Below, piece after piece: positions 1 to 6,492 of a stretch of 11,052 nucleotides of DNA; position 1 is the first letter of the stretch, and each line of letters begins with the position of its first letter. Under the pieces are notes generated by a model. The model was not told the origin of the DNA and searched no databases. It saw only the letters and a program-made list of their open reading frames with translations. The stretch is from assembly GCA_001799045.1 (NCBI GenBank), contig MGRY01000008.1, forward strand, positions 645-11,696, read 5' to 3'. The translations under genes and the position numbers were made by a program. The stretch comes from Deltaproteobacteria bacterium RIFCSPLOWO2_02_56_12. GTDB taxonomy: Bacteria > Desulfobacterota > Binatia > UBA9968.

Positions 1-82
1 GAAAAATCCACAACGCCCATGGGATGGAGTTGTGTTGTCTCCTTTGTCCTTTGCCTGCTCTCCTGAACTTGAATCGTGCCAT
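1..82 (-). CDS. 5' end of an exported or membrane protein (partial, runs off left edge)
   Basis: An open frame starts at the ATG complementary to 80-82 and stays open for 27 codons to the window edge. It begins MARFKFRRAGKGQRR and then turns hydrophobic (SIPWALWIF). This is the shape of a signal peptide or first membrane segment: a basic n-region of about 17 residues followed by the start of an h-region. A textbook Shine-Dalgarno (AAGGAGG, complement of 88-94) sits 5 bases upstream. The gene lies 146 bases downstream of the CaiB A gene on the same strand, so it could be the last visible member of that operon. Much of the n-region is encoded by 7-base repeats. The product cannot be named; an ABC or tripartite-type solute-binding protein would fit the context, but that is a guess. 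Confidence 0.6.
   Translation of the reverse strand, partial: MARFKFRRAGKGQRRQHNSIPWALWIF
28..62 (-). repeat. 7-base tandem repeat inside the left-edge coding start
   Basis: Read on the minus strand, consecutive degenerate heptamers are GAGAGCA (62-56), GGCAAAG (55-49), GACAAAG (48-42), GAGACAA (41-35) and CACAACT (34-28). They encode the Arg/Lys/Gln/Gly-rich n-region of the partial protein. A 9-base word, AGGCAAAGG, is shared with the repeat in the start of the binding-protein gene near 9863. Confidence 0.5.
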
Positions 83-87
83 ATTTA

Positions 88-94
88 CCTCCTT
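88..94 (-). promoter_or_regulatory. Strong ribosome binding site of the left-edge gene
   Basis: The minus strand reads AAGGAGG, then TAAAT, then ATG. This is a near-perfect anti-16S match at a 5-base spacing, and it is the main reason to believe the short partial frame 82-1 is a real gene. Confidence 0.7.
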
Positions 95-228
95 ATTATT
101 ATTTCTTATTTTACTTGTGGAACAGATCTCCATTCAATACACCATATCTACAAGCAATCAAGGCTTCCAGCCGCTCGCCTTTAGCTCTCCACCTGCCTTA
201 CGGACAAAGCTTAAATCAAAGGATCTTT

Positions 229-1443
229 CTAATCAATGACACCTTCTGCTACTAATTCCTGGTATTCCTTTTCCGAAAGGCCTAAAAGCTCCTGATAAAA
301 ATAGCCGTTGTGCTCGCCGAGCAGAGGGTCGCGTCGCTCCGGACCGGATGGAGTCCTGGTGAGAAAGAAGGGCGGCCGCTGGTAGTGCATCTTGCCGATC
401 TCCGGGTGTTCCAGCTCGACCCACTGCTTACGGTGCTTGAGTTGAGGATCGCTGTAAATGTCTCTCATGGTGTTGACGATCCCGGCTCGGATACCTGAGG
501 CCTGGAGCTTTTCCGTGATCTCTCGTGCAGTAAAACCAGTCGTCCAGGCGCCGATTTTTTGATCCAGCTCATCTTCATGCTCCTTGCGCGACTGGAGCGT
601 GGCAAAGCGGCTCTCTTTTGTCCAGGCGGGATTCCCCATCGCCCGGCAGAGAGATTCCCAGTCCGACTCGGATGACGCACTGATGACGCACCAGCTGTCA
701 TCACCCTTACATGGATAGGCTCCATGCGGCGCCGCCGCCGGATCACGGTTGCCGTTTCGGCTGGCGACCTTGCCGTTGATTTTATAATCCAAGAGGATAG
801 GGGCCATGAACTGGAGGCCTGTCTCGTATTGTGCAGTATCGATATGGGTCCCCTTACCGGTTCTCTCTCGATAATCGAGCGCCGCGAGGATGGCGACAGC
901 GCCGTAAGCGACAGCGATGTAATCGATATAAGGTCCGTAGAGAATCTGGGGTGGGCCGTCAGGATAGCCGGTGAGGTGGGTAAACCCCGCCAGGGAGGAG
1001 AGCTGGGATCCGAATCCGGCATGGTGTGCATGCGGCCCGCTCTGTCCGAGATTGGAGCTGCTCAGCATGATAAGGTCCGGCTTGATTTTTCTCAGGGCCT
1101 CATAGTCCAACCCCAGCCGTTTCATCGTTCCAGGGCTAAAGTTTTCGATTACCACATCGGACCAGGCGACTATCCTTTTGGCCAGATCAGTGGCCTTAGG
1201 CGCTTTCTTGAGATTTAAAGTGATGTCCAGTTTGTCGTTGTTGCAAAGGGCGAAGAGGCCGGAGCGGTTCAACCCATGAATGTTATCCTTGTATGGAGGA
1301 TAGTGGGCGCGGAAGCCGTCCGGACGGACCTTTGACTCGATGTGGACAACCGTCGCGCCGTGGTCGACGAGATGCTTTCCGACGACAGGCCCGGCGGCGT
1401 AGGCAGCGAATTCAACGACCTTTATTCCTTCTAGGGGACGCAT
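229..1443 (-). CDS. CaiB/BaiF family (class III) CoA-transferase, subunit or enzyme A
   Basis: This 404-residue protein is of normal length for the family, which moves CoA between carboxylic acids through an acyl-aspartyl intermediate. The N-terminal LEGIKVVEFA...GPVVGKHLVDHGATVVHIE is the family's Rossmann-type opening. The ENFSPG element (about 100-105) and TGKGTHID near 195-202 are typical, as is the C-terminal LLGEHN (about 374-379). Asp174, in the YGPYIDY segment just before the helix leading to RERTGKG, lies where the catalytic Asp of formyl-CoA transferase (Frc Asp169) falls, so the enzyme is probably active. It lies 88 bases downstream of a second CaiB gene on the same strand. No clear Shine-Dalgarno precedes its ATG, because an A/T-rich 7-base repeat abuts the start. 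The substrate is not determinable; a heteromeric pairing with its neighbour is possible. Confidence 0.93.
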   Translation of the reverse strand: MRPLEGIKVVEFAAYAAGPVVGKHLVDHGATVVHIESKVRPDGFRAHYPPYKDNIHGLNRSGLFALCNNDKLDITLNLKKAPKATDLAKRIVAWSDVVIENFSPGTMKRLGLDYEALRKIKPDLIMLSSSNLGQSGPHAHHAGFGSQLSSLAGFTHLTGYPDGPPQILYGPYIDYIAVAYGAVAILAALDYRERTGKGTHIDTAQYETGLQFMAPILLDYKINGKVASRNGNRDPAAAPHGAYPCKGDDSWCVISASSESDWESLCRAMGNPAWTKESRFATLQSRKEHEDELDQKIGAWTTGFTAREITEKLQASGIRAGIVNTMRDIYSDPQLKHRKQWVELEHPEIGKMHYQRPPFFLTRTPSGPERRDPLLGEHNGYFYQELLGLSEKEYQELVAEGVID

Positions 1444-1453
1444 GATTTTGTTA

Positions 1454-1530
1454 TTTGGTTATTGGTGTATTCGTTAATCGGGAGGCGGGCCGGAGGCCGA
1501 TTAACCAATAACTAGTAACTAATAACCAAA
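1454..1530. repeat. Paired 7-base repeats forming a long imperfect hairpin
   Basis: The right arm is four exact-period heptamers: AACCAAT (1503-1509), AACTAGT (1510-1516), AACTAAT (1517-1523) and AACCAAA (1524-1530). The left arm has inverted units TTTGGTT, ATTGGTG, TATTCGT and TAATCGG (1454-1481). TTTGGTTATT (1454-1463) is exactly complementary to 1521-1530, and TTAATCGG (1474-1481) to CCGATTAA (1497-1504). The loop is GC-rich. It fills almost the whole gap between the two CaiB genes, so it could modulate transcript processing or coupling; that role is inference. Confidence 0.75.
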
Positions 1531-1531
1531 C

Positions 1532-2788
1532 TCAGATGGCTCCCTCCTGCTTCAACTTTTCCACTTCTTCCCCCTTCATGCCTAACTCCCCACAATAGAC
1601 TTCTTCATTGTGTTCGCCGATCAGTGGCGCCCGACGCCAGATTTTGCAAGGGCCTTCGGAAAACTTGGCAAAGCCGCCGGGATAGAGGATGGAGGTTCCC
1701 AATTCGGGGTGGTCTATGCTTTGCCAGAATTTGCGGAACTCAAGCTGGGGATCCTGGAAGATCTCCTCTACGCTTGCTACCGGGTAGCCGAGCATCTCCC
1801 TTTTGATCACTTCCTCGAAAAACTCCTTCTTGGCGACGTCCTGGAAAAACCGGGAGATCGGCTCCTCCATCCGGTCTATCTCTTCCTGTGTGACTGCGGC
1901 GATGTTAAAGCTCTTCCACTCTTTCTTTTTGAGAAATTCCGGCGCCATCCCCTTACTGTCCATCCATTCTACCAGGGCCTGGTTGGTCTTCCTTCCGGCT
2001 TCACCGCCGTAGATGATGAAATTGAGATAACCGTCTTTGCAGGGCCAGAAAACGCGCATTTTGGCGCCGGTAATACTCCGGCCGGTCATAAAGGAGCCGG
2101 CCCTTTTTTCCAGGTGGCGGTTCAGATCCCAAAAGGTATGGGCGTGGGAAAAGGCCCAGAGCATACAGGCCTGAGCCGAGACATCCACTTGCTGTCCCTC
2201 ACCGGTGCGCTGGCGGTGGAGGTGAGCGACGAGCGTGCCTACCGAGGCGTAGGAAGCGGTCCATTGGTAGGATTGAGGAAAGGTGATCCGTAAAGGCGCG
2301 CGTTCCGGATCGCCGGTTAGCGACATACAACCGCTCATCGCCATGATCTCGATGTCCGAGGCCCTGAACCGGCTGTATGGTCCGCTCTGACCAAAAGGGG
2401 TGATCGAGGTATGAACCAGACGCGGATTGATCCGGCTTAAGGCAGCATAGCCTAGATCGAGCCGGTCCAAGTAGCCGGGGATAAAGGACTCGATTAAGAA
2501 ATCTGCCCGGGCCACCAATCGGGCAAACAGTTCCCGGCCCCGGGCGGACTCCAGGTTTAGGGTGATGCCACGCTTGTTATTGTTGAAGCCGAACCAGTAA
2601 AGGCTCTTCTCCGGGTCAGATTGGTTGCGAAAAAAAGGGCCGATTTTTCTTGCCGGATCGCCGCCAGGTTTCTCGATCTTGATGACGTCAGCGCCGAGGT
2701 CGCCGAGGACCTTGCCGCAGAGAAACCCCAGCTCGTCGGTGAGATCCAGGATGCGATAGGGAGAAAGGAATCCGGCGCGGGGTTTCAT
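1532..2788 (-). CDS. CaiB/BaiF family CoA-transferase-like protein B, catalytic Asp not evident
   Basis: This 418-residue class III CoA-transferase homologue carries an N-terminal YRILDLTDELGFLCGKVL...GADVIKIE, then ESFIPGYL (about 100-107), RTGEGQQVDVS (about 194-204) and a C-terminal LIGEHN, all typical of the family. Counting back from the RTG element, the position equivalent to the catalytic Asp falls in FPQSYQW (170-176), around Tyr174, with no Asp nearby. Known heteromeric members such as the BbsEF benzylsuccinate CoA-transferase combine two related CaiB-type subunits. The adjacent CaiB A keeps its Asp, so B may be a structural partner or use a different chemistry. It lies 78 bases downstream of the UbiD-like gene, separated by a 7-base repeat. 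No good ribosome binding site precedes its ATG. Confidence 0.9.
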   Translation of the reverse strand: MKPRAGFLSPYRILDLTDELGFLCGKVLGDLGADVIKIEKPGGDPARKIGPFFRNQSDPEKSLYWFGFNNNKRGITLNLESARGRELFARLVARADFLIESFIPGYLDRLDLGYAALSRINPRLVHTSITPFGQSGPYSRFRASDIEIMAMSGCMSLTGDPERAPLRITFPQSYQWTASYASVGTLVAHLHRQRTGEGQQVDVSAQACMLWAFSHAHTFWDLNRHLEKRAGSFMTGRSITGAKMRVFWPCKDGYLNFIIYGGEAGRKTNQALVEWMDSKGMAPEFLKKKEWKSFNIAAVTQEEIDRMEEPISRFFQDVAKKEFFEEVIKREMLGYPVASVEEIFQDPQLEFRKFWQSIDHPELGTSILYPGGFAKFSEGPCKIWRRAPLIGEHNEEVYCGELGMKGEEVEKLKQEGAI

Positions 2789-2801
2789 TGGAAGCTATCG
2801 T

Positions 2802-2872
2802 GAATGGCAAAATGGCGAATAGCCAATGGCGAATGGTGGGAGGGACTATTCACTATTTACTATTTGCTATCT
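2802..2872. repeat. Inverted pair of 7-base tandem repeats
   Basis: The left arm reads GAATGGC, AAAATGGC (8 bases), GAATAGC, CAATGGC, GAATGGT (2802-2837). The right arm reads ACTATTC, ACTATTT, ACTATTT, GCTATCT (2845-2872). The right units are near reverse complements of the left units (ACTATTC against GAATAGC/GAATGGT). The element lies between UbiD-like and CaiB B, and the UbiD-like stop codon (complement of 2867-2869) lies within the last unit. Confidence 0.7.
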
Positions 2873-4444
2873 ACCGGTCCGGGCCAAAGAGTGGACCCAA
2901 CCTCTCATCCGGGATTTCGCGTTCTGAATATCTTTGTCGCTGAAGAATTTTTTGAGGTCGACTCGATCGACCGGATAGACCGGGCGCATAAAGTCGTTCT
3001 CGTAGCCGAAGGGAACGGTGGCGTCGATGCCCATGCCGCCCTCAAACGTAGTGTTGGAGGCGGTCCACTCCTTTTCCCCGGCCGTCATTCGCTCGGCCGG
3101 CATAAAGGTTTGGCCGCGTCCGCCCGGGAGCGGGTTGATGATGTCGGTTTTTGGATTCACGCGGGTGGTGAGACACCACATCACGTCGTCCATGTCATAG
3201 GGATCGGTGTCCTCACTGACGGCGATGACGAGGCGCGAGCCCTGGGAGGTCGCAAGGATCGCCGCCATGAAGTTACGCTGCCAGCCTTCGTCGATCTTGT
3301 TGCGTTTCTTGACATGAATAATCGCCCCTCCCCAATCGGTCATGCAGTAGGGAATGTTGACATCGATGATGATGCCCGGCTGCATCCGTTCGCATAACTC
3401 AAACATGGCAGCCTCTCTCACCGTAGTGTCGATGTTGTGATCGTCAAGGGTGTGGACGCCCAGTGGAAAAATAATCGGTTTGGATTCGCGTCTACGCGTG
3501 GTCACCGCGGTGACATGGAAAGTCGGCGCTTTGTAAGCCTTGCCCATGTAGCCGGCCCACTCGGGGTGGAAGTGGTAGCGGCCTTGAACTCCCGCTTTCT
3601 CGGATTCCGCCGTCTCAAAGCGGCGATCGCGTGGATTGACGTAGCCTTCCAGGACAACTTCGGCATCAGCGACCGACAAAGCATCTACCGTGCGCGCTTT
3701 GACCAACCGCACAGGAGCGCCCTGGACGGCGCCCGCCATACCGACTTCGTCACAGCCCTGGGGTAAGATAACGTAATCGAAGCCGGCGCCGGCCAGCAGC
3801 GTGCAAGACGGCGGCAAGCCGAAGTTCATCGTAATAGGAATAGGTTTGTTCTCTTTGTAATATTTCGTGACCACCTGCCACATGTGCGAGCCGGGGGAGA
3901 TTTGGAATGTCCCGACGTTGCCCCAGCGGAAGTTCATCCGGTTGTAGCCGAGGTCCGTGCCGCCGCCGAAATAGTGACCGGAGATCAGCCTGTTGCCGGA
4001 GCCGACGGTCAGTTCAGGCTCTATATCCGTGTGCCGGATCGGCACCACGAATTCGTTGGCATCGCTCGGCTTTTCGAGCACTTCCTCCTGAACCGGCGCA
4101 TCCTTTTGATCGATGATGACGGGCGGGATCGGATGCGTAATGGCATAGGCCAGTTTTCTGGTGCGGTCGGCGTGGTCTTTCCAACCAAACATCTTGTTGA
4201 TGACGTTCATGTCGCCGAATAAGTTCGTGACACAGCGATGGTGCGGCTTGCCTTTGATATTGTTGAAAAGAATCGGGCAGCCGCCGTCCAATTGCTTCTG
4301 AATTCCGGTTATTTCAAGGTCGGGATTAACCTCTTTGTCGCTCTCGATCAGGTCGCCCTCTGATTTAAGCCATTCCAGAGTACCGCGCAGATCCGTTTTT
4401 TTCTCCGCTCCGGCGCCAGTAGTTTTTGCAACTGCCTTACTCAT
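2867..4444 (-). CDS. UbiD-family (de)carboxylase, divergent active site
   Basis: This 525-residue protein is in the UbiD length range; the family uses prenylated FMN to remove or add carboxyl groups on aromatic or unsaturated acids. The N-terminal region (LRGTLEWLKSEGDL) is typical. NRMNFR (168-173) matches the cofactor/metal Asn and catalytic Arg of the family, with His187 downstream in SPGSH and AEVVLEG at 261-267. The usual EGPFGE motif that supplies two catalytic Glu is not present: the region reads VQGRYHFHPEWAGY (286-299), so Glu295 can match the second Glu, but the first position is Tyr290. There is also an insertion of about 17 residues just before it, compared with Fdc1 spacing. The start is well supported by GGAGGAG (complement of 4449-4455) four bases before the ATG. 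It is first in the minus-strand operon with the two CaiB genes. Confidence 0.93.
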   Translation of the reverse strand: MSKAVAKTTGAGAEKKTDLRGTLEWLKSEGDLIESDKEVNPDLEITGIQKQLDGGCPILFNNIKGKPHHRCVTNLFGDMNVINKMFGWKDHADRTRKLAYAITHPIPPVIIDQKDAPVQEEVLEKPSDANEFVVPIRHTDIEPELTVGSGNRLISGHYFGGGTDLGYNRMNFRWGNVGTFQISPGSHMWQVVTKYYKENKPIPITMNFGLPPSCTLLAGAGFDYVILPQGCDEVGMAGAVQGAPVRLVKARTVDALSVADAEVVLEGYVNPRDRRFETAESEKAGVQGRYHFHPEWAGYMGKAYKAPTFHVTAVTTRRRESKPIIFPLGVHTLDDHNIDTTVREAAMFELCERMQPGIIIDVNIPYCMTDWGGAIIHVKKRNKIDEGWQRNFMAAILATSQGSRLVIAVSEDTDPYDMDDVMWCLTTRVNPKTDIINPLPGGRGQTFMPAERMTAGEKEWTASNTTFEGGMGIDATVPFGYENDFMRPVYPVDRVDLKKFFSDKDIQNAKSRMRGWVHSLARTGR

Positions 4445-4748
4445 ATATCTCCTCCGATGAATGGGAATTGGCCGTGTGGTACGTGTTAATTATGAGGGCT
4501 CTGTCAGGGACAAAAATCATTATCCCCCCCCTCCCGGCCGGCAATCTCCAAGCGACGGACCAAGGCGAAAAGGGGAGAGAGTAAACTGCCCCGATTAATT
4601 TTGATTGCAAAATTTTCTATATGATATCGCGTCAAAAGTCAAACTCCGCGACGGCATCAGTTCGCAAAAAAACCCTCTAAAACATTTGTCTTGTAATATG
4701 ATAGAGCAGGCCGTAAAAAGAGAGAAAAACGCGAAAGGGGTAACCCAA
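4445..4748. promoter_or_regulatory. Divergent intergenic region between two UbiD-type genes
   Basis: About 300 bases separate the start of the minus-strand UbiD-like gene from the preferred start of the plus-strand UbiD gene. It must hold the promoters of both operons. The A/T-rich stretch at 4591-4630 (with TTGATT and TATGAT) is promoter-like, but the 13-base spacing is too short for a standard sigma-70 promoter, so I assign none. TATGAT at 4697-4702 is another possible -10 box without a clear -35. A C-rich run lies near 4524-4535. No palindromic operator or riboswitch is evident. The plus-strand UbiD frame is open back to a TTG at 4605, but the 4605-4748 portion looks unlike the family. Confidence 0.4.
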
Positions 4749-6167
4749 GTGGAGTGGAAAGACACGCGTCAGTTCATCGACGCCCTCGCGCGCACGGGAG
4801 ATTTGACCGTTGTGGAAAAAGAAGTTCACTGGGATCTCGAGATCGGGGCGATCGGACGCCTGGCCTGCGAAAGGCAAGCGCCGGGGTTGTGGTTCAAGCG
4901 CATCACGGATTATCCGGGCTGCACCGTCTTCATGAATCCGCTCGCCACGTGGAGGCGCGTCGCGATTGCTCTGGGCTTGGCGGCGGAGAGCTCCGTAAAG
5001 AAAATCTACCGGGAATACGAAGAGAGGGAAGGCCGACTCATCCCCCCTGTGACCGTTTCGGACGGACCGTGCAAGGAGATCGTCAAGCGGGCGGACCAGG
5101 TAGATCTCTTTGATCTCCCTGCGCCCATGCTTCATGAGGGCGATGGCGGACGCTACATTGGCACCTGGGATTTGGTTGTGTCGCGCGATCCAGCCGCCGG
5201 CTGGGTCAACTGGGGTATTTACCGCTTTATGGTCTATGGCGCGCGCCGCCTCACTGGCTTTCCACGGCCCACGAGCCATTTGGGTAAGGTTTTCCTCGAC
5301 CACTACGTTCCGGCAGCGCGACCGATGCCGATCGCAATTGTCATCGGCGCGGACCCTCTGTGCCACCTGGCAGCTTCCGCCACGTATCGATTGGGCGGAG
5401 ACGAAGCCATGTTGGCAGGGGGCTTGCGCGGATCGGGGGTTGAGGTCGTTCGCTGCGAAACCAGCGATCTCATGGTTCCCGCCACGGCGGAAATTGTGAT
5501 TGAAGCTGAAGTGCTGCCCGACGCGGTCGGGTTGGAAGGCCCGTACGGTGAATACCCGGGATATCGCACCGGCGAGATGGGAAACGGCATTCTTTGCCGC
5601 GTCAAAGCCGTCACTCATCGCCGCGATCCCATCCTGACGATTGACGCGACCGGCTACATGGACGACAGCGCAACGATCACCTCGATGAGCGGCGCGCTCG
5701 CCATCAAGCGACGGCTTGAGCGCCATGGCGTGCCTGTGGTTGATGTCTACGTTCCCCCTGAGGGGGCGGTTCACGCCGCTGTAGTCGCGGTAAGCCGCGG
5801 TGGTCCCGAAGTCACGCGCCAAATTCTCGAAATCCTGACTTCGCGGCGAGCGCTGCTGTCGAAGATCTTCGTCGTCGATGGCGATGTCGATCCTTTCGAT
5901 TTAGGGCGGGTGCTGCATGCCTTCGCCACCAAGTGCCACCCGGTCACCGGCGTTCATGTAGTCCAATACACGGGGCGGGCCAATACGCTGACGCCCTGTT
6001 ACAGCCAGGAGGAGCGAAAGAGGCAGGCAGGCGGGACGGTTGCCTTTGACTGCACCTGGCCGCCCGGGTGGTCGCGCGAATGGGAGGTGCCGGTGAAGGC
6101 AACTTTTGACTCGATCTTCCCGGAAATTTTGCAGCGCAAAGTAACAGCGTCCGGAGGGGAGACATGA
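4749..6167 (+). CDS. UbiD-family (de)carboxylase with complete catalytic residues
   Basis: Catalyses prenyl-FMN-dependent decarboxylation, or carboxylation in reverse; the substrate is unknown. From the GTG at 4749 the protein has 472 residues and begins with the family-typical VEWKDTRQFIDALARTGDL. NWGIYR gives Asn154 and Arg159, His177 lies in PTSH, AEIVIEAE is near 247-254, and EGPYGEYPGY gives Glu263 and Glu268. The intervals Arg-His 18, His-Glu 86 and Glu-Glu 5 equal those of Aspergillus niger Fdc1 (Arg173, His191, Glu277, Glu282), so the active site looks intact. The GTG has AAAGGGG (4734-4740) eight bases upstream. Alternatives are ATG 4698 and TTG 4605, both with poorer sites. Its stop overlaps the next gene's ATG, implying translational coupling to the 108-residue protein. 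The UbiX needed to make prenyl-FMN is not in the window. Confidence 0.94.
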   Translation: MEWKDTRQFIDALARTGDLTVVEKEVHWDLEIGAIGRLACERQAPGLWFKRITDYPGCTVFMNPLATWRRVAIALGLAAESSVKKIYREYEEREGRLIPPVTVSDGPCKEIVKRADQVDLFDLPAPMLHEGDGGRYIGTWDLVVSRDPAAGWVNWGIYRFMVYGARRLTGFPRPTSHLGKVFLDHYVPAARPMPIAIVIGADPLCHLAASATYRLGGDEAMLAGGLRGSGVEVVRCETSDLMVPATAEIVIEAEVLPDAVGLEGPYGEYPGYRTGEMGNGILCRVKAVTHRRDPILTIDATGYMDDSATITSMSGALAIKRRLERHGVPVVDVYVPPEGAVHAAVVAVSRGGPEVTRQILEILTSRRALLSKIFVVDGDVDPFDLGRVLHAFATKCHPVTGVHVVQYTGRANTLTPCYSQEERKRQAGGTVAFDCTWPPGWSREWEVPVKATFDSIFPEILQRKVTASGGET

Positions 6168-6490
6168 GTTCAGGCCGCATCCGACAAATTTGGGAGACCT
6201 TCGTGCGCGGTCCGGAACAGCTAAAGGAGGACGCCGAGATTCCTCTGATTATCCGGGATCTGACGCCGGGGCGAAAAAAATACCGGATGCGCCATGTGGT
6301 CGCCGTGATCAGCCGCCGACCCGAGACTCTCTCTGACGGTGACACTCTCTGGGTGCGCACGACTGTGGGCGTGCGCCTGGATAGCGCCTGGGCCATAAAG
6401 ATCGTGCGCGAGCTGCCGCTCGACCTTCCGGGCGTGCCTTATCGCGACGTTTACGAGGCGCTTAGGAAGGCTCAGAAAATGGGTTTTTAG
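6164..6490 (+). CDS. Small conserved-looking protein coupled to UbiD, function unknown
   Basis: This 108-residue soluble protein was not recognised. Its ATG overlaps the UbiD stop (ATGA at 6164-6167), it has a good Shine-Dalgarno (GGAGGGG, 6153-6159), and it ends 2 bases before the ligase ATG, so it is locked between two enzymes of one pathway. It starts with an acidic/basic helix-like stretch (RIRQIWETFVRGPEQLKED). A beta-rich middle follows with MRHVVAVISRR, then DGDTLWVRTTVGVRLD, and a short C-terminal helix (YRDVYEALRKAQKMG). There are no cysteines, no zinc-ribbon pattern and no membrane segment, so it is not a VdcD-like zinc-ribbon subunit. Other UbiD-family enzymes (vanillate and gallate decarboxylase systems, phenylphosphate carboxylase) have small partner proteins, so an accessory subunit role is a reasonable but unproved inference. 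Confidence 0.85.
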   Translation: MSSGRIRQIWETFVRGPEQLKEDAEIPLIIRDLTPGRKKYRMRHVVAVISRRPETLSDGDTLWVRTTVGVRLDSAWAIKIVRELPLDLPGVPYRDVYEALRKAQKMGF

Positions 6491-6492
6491 GA

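Noticed and set aside
28..62. Possible CRISPR array from the repeats at 28-62, 1454-1530, 2802-2872 or 10869-10909
   Set aside because: The units are 7-8 bases, directly abutting, with no spacers and no nearby cas genes.
24..239. 71-codon plus-strand frame at the left edge with a leucine-rich start
   Set aside because: Its start is antisense to the better supported minus-strand gene 82-1, and it has no ribosome binding site. The Leu-rich look comes from the complement of purine-rich heptamers and an A/T-rich spacer.
1610..2293. 227-codon plus-strand frame inside the CaiB B gene
   Set aside because: Antisense shadow; the minus-strand reading has clear CaiB/BaiF motifs.
4591..4630. Sigma-70 promoter with TTGATT and TATGAT
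   Set aside because: The spacing is 13 bases, too short for a standard promoter. The region is promoter-like in composition, but no box pair is convincing.
4677..5822. 381-codon open frame on the minus strand opposite the plus-strand UbiD gene
   Set aside because: It is an antisense shadow in GC-rich DNA. The plus strand encodes an unmistakable UbiD protein with full catalytic motifs, and the antisense product shows no recognisable domain.
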